Source: Strigamia acuminata
Lineage: Eukaryota; Arthropoda; Chilopoda; Geophilomorpha; Linotaeniidae
Length of the DNA stretch: 64,000 bases
NCBI GenBank assembly: GCA_949358305.1
Contig: OX442314.1
Span: 13,571,060-13,635,059, forward strand
Direction of reading: 5' to 3'
The notes beneath the pieces were generated by a model, which did not search any database, was not told where the DNA came from, and saw only the letters and a program-made list of their open reading frames with translations. Below are positions 29,038 to 43,227 of the stretch, in pieces. A program made the translations under genes and the position numbers. Positions within the stretch are counted from its first letter, which is position 1, and every line of letters begins with the position of its first letter.

Positions 29038-29253
29038 AGAGATGATGAAAGCGTCAGAGGGGCTGCTGGAGGACCCCAAGACCGAGCTATTGTTGCTCAG
29101 TGGTCGAGTGTAGCAGGTGCACGGCTGGCTAGTCAAGAGAGACCCCTCCACCCTTCACGCCCCCCTTCTAGTGCCCTCCGCAATCACGAGGGACGCCAAG
29201 TGCAGTCTCTCGCATCACTCGACCCCCATGCAATGACTCAACGCACAGTGTAA
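29038..29253 (+). other. Possible spliced exon (terminal or non-coding)
   Basis: A GC-rich block in AT-rich surroundings, preceded by a pyrimidine tract and acceptor CAAACAG/AG. One frame is open for 71 codons from the acceptor to a TAA at 29251-29253. Another frame begins with two adjacent ATGs (29042, 29045) and encodes only 23 residues. An AATAAA lies near 29428. Together with the promoter-like element at 28.1 kb this could be exon 2 of a short transcript, coding or not. I recognise no protein family. Confidence 0.25.
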
Positions 29254-32200
29254 TTATCCTTTGAATACACTTCAGTTTAAAAAGTTTCAATTAAAAAAAA
29301 ATACGGAAAAACAGCAACGTTTCTTTTCCTTGTTTTTTTTTTGGTATACCACAGACATTTAAAAAAAATTAAAAAAAAAACGTTGAAAAAAGTTTTTATT
29401 GCAATTTTTATAGTTTTTTACATTCTTAATAAATTTTATAAAAGGTTAAATTGGGGTATTTGTTAATTTTTCTTATCTTAACGCAGCTGGATAGAGTCAA
29501 GATGCTTTTGACTACCACCAACACAGTCATTAGAATTTAAAATATTAAAAAAAAAAAAAAAATCTTTGCTTTTTACCAGATGACCTCAAAGTTGCGTTCA
29601 AGTCCATTAAAGAGACGCGATGAAAAGAATACAGAAATGGAAGATAAAATTAATATATAAATAGATGCAGTGTTTTTTCTTCTTTTGTTTTGCACGTATC
29701 AAAACATTTTGAAAGAAAAAAGAAAATAGTAATTGCACGAATGGATGAAGAAACTTGTCCAATTTGATAATCTTATTACAGCTAACTCTTTATGGACATC
29801 AAGAGTTCTGCCCAGGGGCCTCCTATATTTAAAAAAAAATTTTTACTAACGTTTTAGGGCGTGGTTTAAAAATCATGCAGATAAGAACACCCTGTTTTAC
29901 TTTGCTAGCATGAATAAAAGTGTAAAAATAAATTCCTTTGCGACTAATAAATATTGTTGCAAAATACCGGCTATAATTAAAGAGTGGGAGCAATAGATAC
30001 CGTTTATAGTTCATTTTCACGAATTAAAAGAAAAAAAAAAGAAAAAAGTTGAGTGCCGCGGCTAAAAGCAATGAAAAAAGTAACTGAAAGTTATTCCCCT
30101 TGAACTTAGAAGTAAACTAGCACGAAACATTTTAATTGCTTGCGGATACACACGATTCACGTTTAATTGCACTTCACTTGAAAAGTTGATGGAAAAGAAA
30201 AACTCATTAAATGTAAAAATTGCATTAAAAAAAAATTAACTACTTGAATATTATTATTCCAGTAGCTAAGTTTATTTCAGTTCAAATTCAAAACCAACAA
30301 CAAATTAAAGAGATTTCAAATCGGACATCGACTCAAAAAAAAAGCTTTCAGTCACAGTGGCTGAAATGATGGATTAATTTTTTAAAAAATAACACCGTAG
30401 GTGGATCAAGGTAAAGCAAAGTGCAATGCCTTCGTCGCCAAGAGACACTGTGAATAACGAACATCGATAATCTTTGACAGCATCTGATTTTATTTAAAGG
30501 AATTTCTATTGTGCGAAGGACACCCGCCTACACTCCAAAGGAATATTGTTGCTCTATGCCTGACTAAAGGCGTTGGTGGTGGTTTTGTAGCTTTGCCATC
30601 TGTCACCTGTTATCCAGAAATGGTCTTGAAATAACTAACAGGTGAAAGAACCCCCCCACCGCCCTCCTTCTTTGCCAGCTTCTATAAATCGACTTGTTTT
30701 TGTGCATCGAGTGTTGCAAGAAGATGAAGAGGTGGAGAAGGGGAAGGGGAAGAGAGATTTGGGTCTGAGATTTGTCGAGAGGCCAAGAGATAAAACTAAA
30801 GGGAGTGAAGATGACTTAGGACATTTAAAAAAAAAAGAAGTAATAACAACGTTTATTATTTTTGTAAGTAAAAATAAAGCAGACTTTTATGGATTTTAAT
30901 ATTTAATGTTAACTTGATATAGAAAGGAAATTGAGACACCTGGCATATAAAACTGGAATTGTAATTCTGTACACTAATAATAAAAAAAAAATGTTGATGG
31001 ATAAAAAAATAAACTGCAAAGTATATTAAGGAACAAAAGAACTTTCAAACTATAAACTTCACTTGAAGCACATTTCCGCTGTAAACAGACTTTATAGGAG
31101 CGAGCAATAACAAAAACAACAATTTCATTTATATTCTTCGGTGTAATGCAATCGCATTCTGTATGGATCACGTTTTAGAATTGAGCAAAGAAAATCTTTT
31201 CCGCTTGGTCAATTATGCATAGTAAGCATAGACGAATAAAATTAAACAACTTCTCAAAACATTCCCATGATTATGAGGTTTCCCCATTCAATATTGTAGT
31301 AAGAGTACGCATGACGAAGAAAACAAATGACCCAGTCTGTCCTTTTTAAAGATGGCGTAACTTGTGTACCTGCCGTGAAGTCGTTAAAAAAAAGGTAAAA
31401 GGGGAGAGATAGAGGTTTGGGACGTTAGATACCCCGGGAATAGGTGTAATTATGTGCCCAGAACTGTTGAGAAACTGCCAAAGGCAACCAGGTGAACGCA
31501 AATGCGTAGTAGTGTGGGTTGTAAATTGTGAGTGGACTGCTGTGGACTCCTAGGGGGTTTTCCTGGGAAAAATCATGAGTTGGAGAAAATTAGGTTTTTT
31601 TTTTTAAAATTAAATTTAAAAAAAGAAAAAACTTCGTTGTTTTTCCTTTTTAAAATTAAATTTTTTTTGTTTCAAACAAGAAGATTAAAATTAAATGTAA
31701 ATAATTACCAAATACATCAGCACCTCATCACAAACTTCAATTTAACGCACTAAAACGAGTTTTATTGCTCTTAATTACATCTTTAAAAAGATTAAACAAT
31801 TTTTTTCGTGTAAAAAAAAATTAGCTTTAATTTTTATATTTTTTAAAAACGTTTGAAAAAAGTGACCTTTAATAAAAATAAACGGTCGAGATTATCTTAA
31901 TTAAAAAAATTTAAAAAAAAAAGGAACCAGTAGTAAACAAGGAAGAAGTCATTTGTGGGTTCTCAATCGAAAATTAGCACGGAAATAGCCCTATCACTGT
32001 GTGCTACCAAGCTTAAAGGGAAAGACCCTTCCCAATTCATTTAACTACTGGCCAAAGAGCATCTGTTTTTTTTTTTATGTTGCCTTTTACTACTTTTTTT
32101 TCCATACTTTAATTGGATTCATGCGAGAGGAATCAGGTGTATACAACTGCAATTTCTTTCACAGGAACAAGCTATAATACGATGAATTAAATTTTTTCCT

Positions 32201-35200
32201 TGTCTTTTGATATTAGTTTCTCCCAAATGTGCAATAATAATTCGAGTACAATTTTCTTGGACTGTTATTAGGAAGCCTTCAATCTCTCACATCGCACTAT
32301 TAGACTTCAACAGATGTCAAAGCTTGAAACTGTAATTGATATTTTGATGGATATGTTGTTAATATGCGATTTATCATTTATTATAAGCCTGGCTAATTTT
32401 TAACACTTATTTCTTAATGGTTTCTCATGTGTGGGTGTAAAATAAAAATAAATTTGAAGGATAAAGTTTGAATAAGGTGGTGTGATATGATGTGATACGC
32501 TTTCCAAATCAAACCAGAATAAATAAATGAATAAGTACTTCTAAAAATTAAAAAATAAGATATCGGTTGTCAATATAGCGTAAATTATCAGTAAATACGT
32601 ATATTTTTTGATAAATGGTATTTTATCTGATTATTTTATATTGATAAATACAATAAACATTCGCATAGGTGTGGATATTTTTTTTAGTTGAATTAAAAAT
32701 GGAAATACGTATACAGCAAATTAAAAATATAAAAAAAAACTTGTTTGACTCGTAGCTGGATGTGATAGAATTTACATGAAATTCCCACACGAGGGAGCCA
32801 AAAGGCAGGTGCAAAATGCTGCATTTCTTTACATAAGATGAACAGGTGGTTAACGATGCATACTTTGCGTGTGATGTCAGACTCATAATGCAAAGTCCAA
32901 CTAACAACAACATTCGCCGAAGCAAAACGGAAACAACGGCGTGGGAAAGAAAACACTTAACGAGAAATTGAGAATTAAAATTTCAAATGTATAAAAAAAA
33001 ATTCGAAAAAAAATTCAATTTTTTTTTAAAAATTTTTTATCTGTGTGCTGATTCCACATCAGAAAGATAACAGAAAAAAGTTGTAAGTTTTATCAACCTG
33101 TGATGAATTCACAATATTGCTTGAAACTTCTTTCTCAGAATTCAATTTGAATGTCCTTGAAGATAAGTATTCTACTTAATCCTTACGACAATAAACTTAG
33201 GATTAGAGTCAACTTTTCCCAACTGAAAGTCTCTTTGAACAGACATCTCAAAGGTTAAACTCGAGAACCAAAGATTAAGATTTTTATCAGTTTCAATTAC
33301 ACACTTCAAATGCAGATTCTGGACTGCAGCCAGAGCCAGGTCAGCGGAGTTTTTATTATTTTTATTAATATTTTATTATTATTCAAAATCACACGGATGT
33401 CATACTTGCACAGTACAATCAAAACCATCATCGCTTAAGAAATCAACAAGAAAATCACTTCAGCCGGTAAATAGGATCAAATCTGATCCTTAAGGGCTTC
33501 TGACCAATCCAAATGTGCAATATCCGGCTTGGAATCTCCCTACTGACCAGCTGTTATCATTGAGAAAAGGGGAAAAAAATGCGAAGAAAATTTCTATACA
33601 AACCGGATATTAACCATCATTAGAATTTTTATCTAATACGTCCAACGTATCTTTACTTTTTATTTATATAAGGACAACCATGTCACGTAATTATCAATAT
33701 GAAAACAGTTTTTTTTCAAACTCTTGCAGCTAGTAAACACTTGAAACAGTATCAAAGAAACCGAGAAAAAAAATGCTTGTTTTTAACCATGAGCTCATCG
33801 CCATACAAAATGCCTCGAAATGTTCTGTTTAAAATGCAAAACTCTCCATTCTTGAATCATTCAACTCCGACCCTTTCTCATCTTTAACCCTTTCAACAGA
33901 TGTCATCTCTCGCTCGAAGATTCTTTTACAGAACCAAAGGTCATAAAAAATAGTTACAAAATCTCTCTTGATATTTCCAAAGCATGTCTCAATTGGCATA
34001 CGCTCTTAAAGAGAGGATGTTTAACCGTTTTTAAAGGCAGAGACGCGTTGCAAACAGGAGGTTGCAATGTGGGTCAAAACCACCTGTTCATTCACCTGGC
34101 CTCTAAACAACACATCTTTTCGCTTTTCATGACCCCGATGACGTATCTTTGTTGGGTCCATTAGGTCACTAGCCTGTTAAGATGGCCCAGAATTAAAAAA
34201 AAATAAATAATAAATAAAAGTCGTTAGTCACAAACATCATTAAAAATTTCCTGATGCAATAAGATGGCGTTATGTCTTCTATTGAAAAATCCACTTGTCC
34301 CCATTTCTGGAAATTAGTTGATGATCATTTTTGTAATTTAGATAATATTTTTTTGTTTTTCTAAAAAAATTTTATCACAGAGGCCGCTTTTTGATATGAT
34401 AGCATTTTTTTTTTTTAGTAAACAAAGTCTCAATTGTAATCTGAATCCTATTCCGATTATAGTTGCACATTGAGGGAATTTTATTTTCTGCTTCTAGAAC
34501 ACAATGTAGTAACATTTTAACAGGTTACACCGGTAATTCACACTATTTGTACAATCTACTACTTGTTTGATGTCACGTACCGAATGCATACATTATTTAA
34601 ACCTAAATTAAAAACGACACGATTTGTTTCCTAGTTTTGTTGAAGATCGTCATCGATTTCCGTACATATTAATCGCTTAATTAACTAAAATAATTCGGGA
34701 AAAATATTTATCTAAAAAATATTAGACACAGTCTAAACTTGGCCATCTTTTAATTTAAATGAAGAGATTTTTTTTCGTCGATTGAGGCCCATTCATAGTG
34801 CTGGTAAATGGGTCAAAACTCAAAAGAATCCTCACAGCGAGGTTCAGCAACCTTATGCTCCATAAGAAGTTAGCAACAGGAAGATGCTACAATTCTGGGT
34901 GACCTACACACAACTCTTACACAGCCATCTTACATGTTACATCCTTCCCCTTTAAACGTTTTTGCGCTTATTTTTCTAACGTGATTGGAAAACTAATCTT
35001 AATATTATATACAAATCGAACGTGACGATTAATTATGTTAAAACAAAAAACAAAATACAATGAATCAACTTATTTTACAGAAATATAGAAAAATATAAAA
35101 CATTATTTTACGTAGTCATCTCGTGAGATAAAGTTGAAGGACAAAATGACAAGTGATAAATGTGTGAAAAAAAATCTCAACTGACTAATACACGGATAGG

Positions 35201-35201
35201 C

Positions 35202-35217
35202 GACGAGGTGGCACTAG
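35202..35217 (+). promoter_or_regulatory. CTCF-like motif
   Basis: GACGAGGTGGCACTAG matches the AGGTGGCRCT core of the CTCF consensus on the plus strand. Confidence 0.35.
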
Positions 35218-38200
35218 ACAAATAACAATAAAGTGCTTATGGGAAGAGAACAAAAAGTTATCTTTGTGTGGAATTTTCCGTTACTATTTTCACAAGAGGT
35301 GTCATGAATAAACAATGAAAAACATCAATATAAAAAATAAATAAACAGACAAACACTGCAATTTGCGAAAAAGTGTCGATGCAACAACCAACCAATGACA
35401 GGAAAGCAGGAAACGTGGATAAGAATAAGTGTACGAGTGGTTATGAGTTGAGTTATTATTAGTGTAGACGTGGTAATGACTTGAGACAAGAGCTTGAGTC
35501 GGGTGTCTTTTAAGCTACACCCTTTCATTTCATGCCACTCGTTTAATAACACACTTTGAGCCGACATAATTCATCTGTACATTTAATGAATGATACATCA
35601 GCAGCCTCTAGCGTAATGAATTGCTATTTTTACCTTAAGAGGCCAACTGAATTAAGTCAGTGGATGTAGTGATAAATATTTGTAATTAACAACTTTAGGA
35701 AGAGAATTTTTGTTGCACTTAAAAATCATTTTGCATCTTGCCTCTAGATGCTATCCATCACCATTAAAGAAATAACCTCAATACGATTAATGTTGTATAA
35801 TAGATCACTGATAAATTAAGTTTAATAAATATGAGTGGGGGAATTGTGTAGCAAGTATATAAATATTTTTTAAATATCACAAGGGGTGAGATAAATAGAA
35901 AAAGCAATAGAAAAAAATAACTTTCTTATCTCTGTAATGTAAAGGTGTTTCATGTTTTCTATACGTATAGAAGATGTTTATCGTGCAATTTACGGTGCTC
36001 CTCTTTCTAAATCGTTTCAAAACCCATGAAGTAATTTGGTACAAATTTTCTTCATTATCCCCTCACATTTTTTGAAATTTACTATGACAAGCTGAGTGAA
36101 AGAATGAGGAGAAAAGTTGCACTAAAAAACTTCCATTTGGGTTACTCGAATTCTTATGTCTCACATTTAACGGTTTTAGAAATTCCCGTACATTATAGCC
36201 GGAACGTAACAACAAAGGCCTAAATAAAACTGATGGTAAAATCTGTTTTCTCTTTTTTATTTGACGTTCATGCAGACTTATTATCTTTTTTTTTTCTTTC
36301 ATTCCATCCCAACTGCATAAATTGAAGACCTACTTACATCAGAGGGGAGGGATAAAGAATGGGCAATAGATTATTGCTTTAAAAAATTTATTATAGGGTT
36401 TGATTCTGGGTTGAGAACTTTTCAGCAAGATTTCCAAATTATTTTATTAGTCAATCAAATTGAGTTGAACTGTGCCAGTGCAGCGAAAATTCTATAAAAT
36501 ACATAACTCTGTGTTGAATATTTCTATATATATATCCCTATAGTTTGGAGCATATCATTAGAATTAATATTCCAAAGTTGCAAGCGAACATTCATCACAA
36601 AGAACAACCCTCTATCTGAACCTCACCTCCACACTCAATTAGAGTGTCAGATAACTCACCAAGTAAAACCAGAACTATAAAACTTCTCACCAAATTATCG
36701 ACATGTTAGCTGCAAAGCAGTGATTTAAGTGTTTGCATGACTCAAATGAGAGAATTCCCAGAAATGCCTGCATAGACGAGGTTGAATTGAAGACCGAGAT
36801 TTATTGTCTTAACCTCAAAAAATAAATTAGAATTTTTTGAAAATGTTGATTAAAAATTTCAATCTCAACTTAGAAATAAGAAAAGGGGAAAAAATGTATG
36901 AAAAAATGTAACAGGTGCCAGATGACTCAACATAAGTTGCATCAATTTAACACATTTCCTCCCTCTTGCGATGGGCGAAAATTCGAACAAACAACACAAC
37001 AAAATTACCAATTATTTCATACATGTAAAATACCACCAATAAATCTCTCCGAATGAAAAGAGACATGACAGCATGAATGCCTTCCTCATTCTTTTTTACC
37101 CTCATTTTCCAATAGACAATTGTCAATCAACTCGCCCATAATTACCACTCTGCTCGAAAAGCATTTTGCCAAGTACAAAACACAATACAATAACCACCAA
37201 CTTACAAGTTAGTACAATTGCAAATCAACAGGTGTTTGAACTAAGGCTAATCCTCGAGCGACAGATGATCTCAATTAACTTGATCAATGTGCAACTAAAT
37301 TGCTATTTTTAACCCTGATTCTGACAAGAGAATACAATGGCATTACACCAATACATTTTTTACCGATTTAATGATCTCTCAGAAATACATCAATTACGTT
37401 TTTGCTACGTACAAATCAATTTCAACTTATGGTTCAATAACATGCAAATGGTGATGGACTGAGTCACACAACTCGGCCCCTCCTTTTTAGTTGTCAAGAT
37501 CAGTATGAGATTTCTTAAGGGAGTGAACTTATAACGTGATTGGAATATTCACTCCAAAGAGGAAACTATTTACGCAATTATAAAGTAAATAAAACATAAA
37601 TAATATACAAATTACACATAAAATCTGGTATCACCTATTTTTTTTTGAAAAAAATTTACTTATAATCCACATTTCACTTATAATTTGCAATATCTATTAA
37701 AGTCACACAACATTTTAAAGACAAATTAAGTCAGTGCTGAAAATATGGGGGAGAGAGAGAGAAGAAAAAAAAGCCTAGGATAAGTTGATGCAGTTTGCAG
37801 GGAATACATACGACCTTAATTACATAGTTTGCGAGGCATTTTTCCATTTTTATGCATGTCTTTCAATACATGAGACGTGCTCATATTTGGGCAAGAGTTT
37901 ACATGCGATTGATGCACGTGTCACACGAAACAAGTGGAGTCACTTGATGCTTCACATTAAGTACGCCTGTCACGACTTTAGGTTTACCGACAGGTGACAA
38001 GCATAGCATGCAAACTTTAACGATGACTCTTGGAAAAATCCAACCGGAACTTTTTTGTCAATACAATCTTCTCCGTCTCCCACCTATTTGTACTTCCTAC
38101 TCGTCCCCAATTTGAAAAGATGTGCTACTTTCTTAATGGACGAGCACATGAGGGATAGCCACGCAATGTCTGCGCAGATGACAGATGGTCCAAATTACAC

Positions 38201-38477
38201 CTGCGCGCGCCTTTTCAAGTTTCAATGTTAGACGAGCCGTTACATCAACCTCTTCTTCCTTTTTTGTACCATTGTAGTCGACATTGTGAGCAAGACTATG
38301 ACAAATCCACTTGAAACCGTTCCAACTTGCAAGAAAATGAGGAAGTTTGAAGAATAGGAGTAAATTGAGTACATTTTTAGTGCATTGATGGCCACAAGGC
38401 TTAGGGAGGTGCAATGTCTGCATGATGAGGAAAACAGCTCATCTGCAACCATTCATCTCCGTCAAGATGGACGTAGC

Positions 38478-38531
38478 AAGGGGTCTCTTCAACCCCTACA
38501 CAAGTTTTTGACGTGAGGGTGAAGACCCCTA
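38478..38531. repeat. Stem-loop, pre-miRNA sized
   Basis: AAGGGGTCTCTTCAACCCCT pairs with AGGGTGAAGACCCCT across a loop of about 18 bases (ACACAAGTTTTTGACGTG). A third copy of the AGGGGTCA part follows near 38574. No known miRNA seed recognised. Confidence 0.5.
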
Positions 38532-38801
38532 CTTGATTAGCATTTGAGGAAAAACCTAGGGGTCACCATTAAAATTGCAAGATACATTCTTTCATGTCAT
38601 TTGCGATCTCATATAGAAAATAATATAATACAATTCGGGCCGCTCCTGCTTGAATCATCGTGCGAAAGATGCGTAGGAGATTTGTAACGACATCCATCTT
38701 ATGAATCAGCAATATCTCTTTATTGCATCTTTAAAAATTACACTTTAACAGTAGCTATTGATATATATAAATTTTAAAAGCCGTAATTTTCATTACTTTT
38801 A

Positions 38802-38818
38802 TCTCTCTCTCTCTCTCA
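38802..38818. repeat. (TC)n microsatellite
   Basis: Eight CT dinucleotides. Confidence 0.85.
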
Positions 38819-41800
38819 ACATTTTACAGTAATTGCAGCCCCATTTTTTTAAAGCCCATTAGGCATTACCAATCAAATTTTTACAGCTTACATCCAAAAA
38901 AATGAATAAAAAAAATCTACCCTAATAAAAAATCTTTCAAAAAAAAAACCTTCCACTTGAATCATAAAATGTATGTTCGTATTTAATTACTTATGCCCTT
39001 CCATCTTGAATTTCAACCCCTCCATACAATCCTTCTCTCACTTATTCCTTGGTATTTCTTTAACGAGAAGTTGTAACAAATAGGTACATAATTTAAAAAC
39101 ATTCGCTGTGTGAACCTCATTAAAATTGTCTGCATTAATCAACATCATATCATGACCTTCTACGGATCACGTTTCTTGCATGACTCTTTGGAAACTCTGC
39201 ATATTGCACCAATTCACCAAAAAAAAGCTGGAGAGAATCTGGGCCTATCTGCACCCTAACATGTGGCTGATCGTATTTCACTTTACACATCTATGCTCAC
39301 CCTCAACTTCAACTAGGAACACGTGTTGTGTGTAAACTCTATAAGTTCTTTTTGTTTACTTTCTTTGTATAATAAGCCAACAAATAAGGACGAGAAAATT
39401 GACGACAAAATTTAACATATCTTTTGAGGGTGAATGACCTTTTTATTTTTATTGTATAAACAAATACAATATAAAATGTTTTTAAAGATTTTTTTTAAAA
39501 GATGGCTTTAACTGATGACTTTTTAAGGACAATGTGAGTCTGAACTGAATCATTTATGAAATCTGACATGGTGGGTTTTTATTGCTCTTCTACAATAGGT
39601 GGGGTATATAAACGAGTAACATTAATCTTGATGACCCCACTTTATCTATACAATTTGCATGTAGAAGATAATAGTAGGAGAAAAAAATATTATTTTAGAG
39701 AATGGTTAAGTTATTATTATTATTTTTCTTCAATTTCTATTTTAAAATAAAAAAAATACATACTAATTATATATTTTTTTACCTGCAGGTTTGAAGTTCT
39801 CCTATATCACATCATCAAATTTATGTTTGCAATTGAGAGCTGCATTCTATCACTGTCACCTAACAACAATGAACTACTCAGGGGACATAAACAAAAACAA
39901 TAAATTGCCACAATACCAAACAAGTTGCTTCATCAAACTCAGTTATTCACATCATCTAAAGAGGATTTTGACCTTCAATTAAACGCAACAACAACATAAT
40001 AAGAATAAGAAAAAAAAGAGTAAATTAAAAAAGAGAAAATTACATCACCACAAGATGATGTACGTCATTTATAATACACGACAAAAGAGAATTAAAACCT
40101 TTAACAAACAACTGGACAATCATTTAATTATTTTTATTTATCTATTACAGATAAAATTAAATGATTAAAAATTACTTTTCCACAGAATCCATTAACAATT
40201 TAGGACGGAATTAATTAATTTCTGTGCAGTCTCATCTCCAAACATGACATCTTTATGGTCCGTAGTTAAGGAAGCATTAAGTCTTGTAATGTACAAGATT
40301 TCCTGCTTGGCAACTGCATTAACACTTCTAAGCCCGAGCATTTCTTTCGGTTCAGTTGCCCTTGGAAACAATGAAATTATTCACTGTTTAGATATATATT
40401 TCTTGACTGCACCTACTTCTATATCTACACCCAATTAATAACCTCATAAAATACAGACGCTTGTCTGCATCCATTTCACCTTCAAGGGCTTTCTCTAAAT
40501 TAGCTGCTATTATTGCATCCACCGCTCTATATATCGTGCGATTAAATTATTTCCCCCTCTTAAAAGATGAGGGCAGGGGATGATAAGTTGGCAAAGTGGG
40601 GGAAGGGAGAAAAAGAGTGGGAGTGTGCACATTCTCCACACACAGCCAGTGGGATATTCCTACAATATTCGTGCGTGTTCATCCAATCAAACCTCAATGC
40701 TGCTTTAGATAAGTCATCATCACGTCACGCAATTTCTTTTTTTTATAACTTTCAGACCCCACTTAAATCCCACCTTTCTCATCTTGATGGGCTTTTCCCC
40801 GAGTCATTTTTTTTTTGCTTTATACTCAGAGTTAAACAACATTTTTTTTCTTCTTGTTCTTTGCTTTACACCTGAGTCAACTCGGTCAGTGAGTACTTTG
40901 AAAAGCTTGTCATACGGTAGAGTGAATTTGCACTTTGAAATGTCTCGCACATTCAAATCTTCAGTTGGCACAATAGACCATTAGTTGTTAAATGGATCAG
41001 GGATGTTTATAGAGAATATTTTCAGCCTGTCGCCCTATATTTTTTTTTATAAACTGGGGGCTATTGAATGTTGGTGATTGGATTACAATGGCCAATATAG
41101 TAGTTTGTACGACAGGTACGAAAGGCATTAAAAGGTGCTTGAAGGTCAATCTATATCTGTCCCTTCATAGCACATCATCCTTCTATCAATTTACCTCTAC
41201 TAACACTTTTTACGATGCGAGATAAAACTGAATTGCACCAATCTGGTACCGTTGCAATTACAACTGGTTTCACAAACCAGATGTCACCTTGATTCTCACC
41301 TGAAATTAAAAATTTTTTGGGCAATGGACTTTTTTTTAAGGTTAATTAAAATTCTGCATCTCGATTGACACTCTTTTACAAGGTTGCGAATTTTTCAAGA
41401 TGCATACTAAAGGAATGTTAAAATAAAAAACAATTCCAAATTTAATATTTTATTTGATATGAAAATATGACCTTTGAATTTGATTTCCAGAGTCTTTTTC
41501 AAAAATTATTTATACGCTACACCAAGGTCAAGGTTTGTATGCTGATATGTTTTATTCTAAAAACATTTCATTGCATTCATTCATATAAAATATGGGAAAA
41601 TGACTCGAAAAATGTTCTTTCACAACCATAAAATAAAACTACCCTCAAAAGGATTGAATTATTCGAAATAAATGGGGCAAATTAAAGACGACAAAAGATT
41701 TAATTAAGTTAATTAAAGTTTGGAATAATAATTACTTTTGAAATTATCTTGTTATTTTTTTTAATGGTTAATAATTTATAAACAGAAACTTGTTTTTTTT

Positions 41801-43227
41801 TTAAAAGTACAATTAGGAAAAGAGAATAAAGAAATTCCTATGCAAACAGGACAGCGAGAGGCGTGTCTTGAAAGCGTATGAGTAATAATCAACTTTAAGA
41901 TTTAAAAATAAGTTTTAAACAAATAAAGAAATCTGACCATGAACTTGATGGGTACAATAATCCTTGATCTTGTATTTTTCAATGTTATACCTCATGCTTC
42001 ATGTCATGCTCATGAATGAGATTAAGGTCAAGAAATATTTCTTAGAAACTCGCAAGGTGTTAATTATTCTATGATGAAATCGTGATTATCTATGCACAGG
42101 GAATTCATCTCGTGCATACGATTTATTTATAAATCTTGTAGTATATATAGAAGATTAATCTAAAAAAAAACAAATTCTGAGCTGAATGAAATAAGTTTCG
42201 TTTTGCTAATAGTCACAATTCTTAGTAAACATGCGTAACAAGGTTATCAAGAAACTTTGCCCTTTGAATGAATTTTACAGTCAGTACAAAAAAAAACATT
42301 ATGTGCAACATGTTAAACTTTTAAAAATTGAATAAGTTTATTTCTTATGTTTTATACAGTCATTAAAACGTTTTCCACGATTTATTAGATTTGTAGAGTT
42401 GTATTTTCTCTAAACAGATGTATCTTTGGACTTGAAATATAGATCATAATACACTCGGGCCTTTGATGCTAATTTCTTGTATAGTAAATGATGACATCTG
42501 TCAGTGTGTACAATTCAAAAACAACATCTTGCCTTATTTGCATTTAAGATGCACATCCCAATGTCATATAGAAGGTAAATTGCATCAGTACTAAGCTTAA
42601 AGCTATGCAGTGCATACAAAATAAGAAACCCCTAAAACCTGTCCTGCTATGAGAAACAGCAATGCATATTACATAGCTTTTTTTCTCTAGCTTGTGAGAT
42701 ATATTTGCTGGCCTGCAGTGCATGGAAACAGTAGCAATGTATAAAATACCATTTAATCCTCTTTTTTTTTTCTTTTGTAAGCTCTCAGATTCGTGGACCA
42801 AGACTTATCTAAAGCTAATTAACAAAAAACAACAGTTTTTTTTTAAAATTTTAATTTATTCAAATCTTTTAAATCATTTCTACTGTACTTTATGAATCAA
42901 TTTGCATGTTTAAAAGTTGATGTAAGTAGCAGCTGTTTTTCCAGTTTACTTTCGTATACATTCATTGTTAATATGTAATTACAAGTCTGGAAATTAATCT
43001 CAATCACCCTATGCAAGTCGTGACTTCCCTAATCTTAGTAATTGGATAATTCATGGCTAATGTGGGAACTGGATATATAGTGGTAAGTTATTCACAGATA
43101 CAGAATGGACTTGGACTATCTCTCCTATTTTCAGTTTACCATCTCTTTCCCAAACTTCACCTTGATGTCCAAGTTTGTTCTTTAGTAAATAATTGCTTCT
43201 TCATTCCTGTACAATACAAAGATGAAT

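Larger units (their letters stand above)
29254..43227. other. No supported gene; AT-rich non-coding DNA
   Basis: Paired E-boxes at 34081 and 34093, 32808 and 32845, and 30604-30640. A splice-acceptor-like CTGCAG at 39784-39789 precedes a short open segment without a recognisable family. Otherwise homopolymer runs and unremarkable AT-rich sequence. Confidence 0.55.

Noticed and set aside
39790-39982. Open segment after an acceptor-like CTGCAG
   Set aside because: Only about 37-64 codons depending on frame, no family, no donor partner found.
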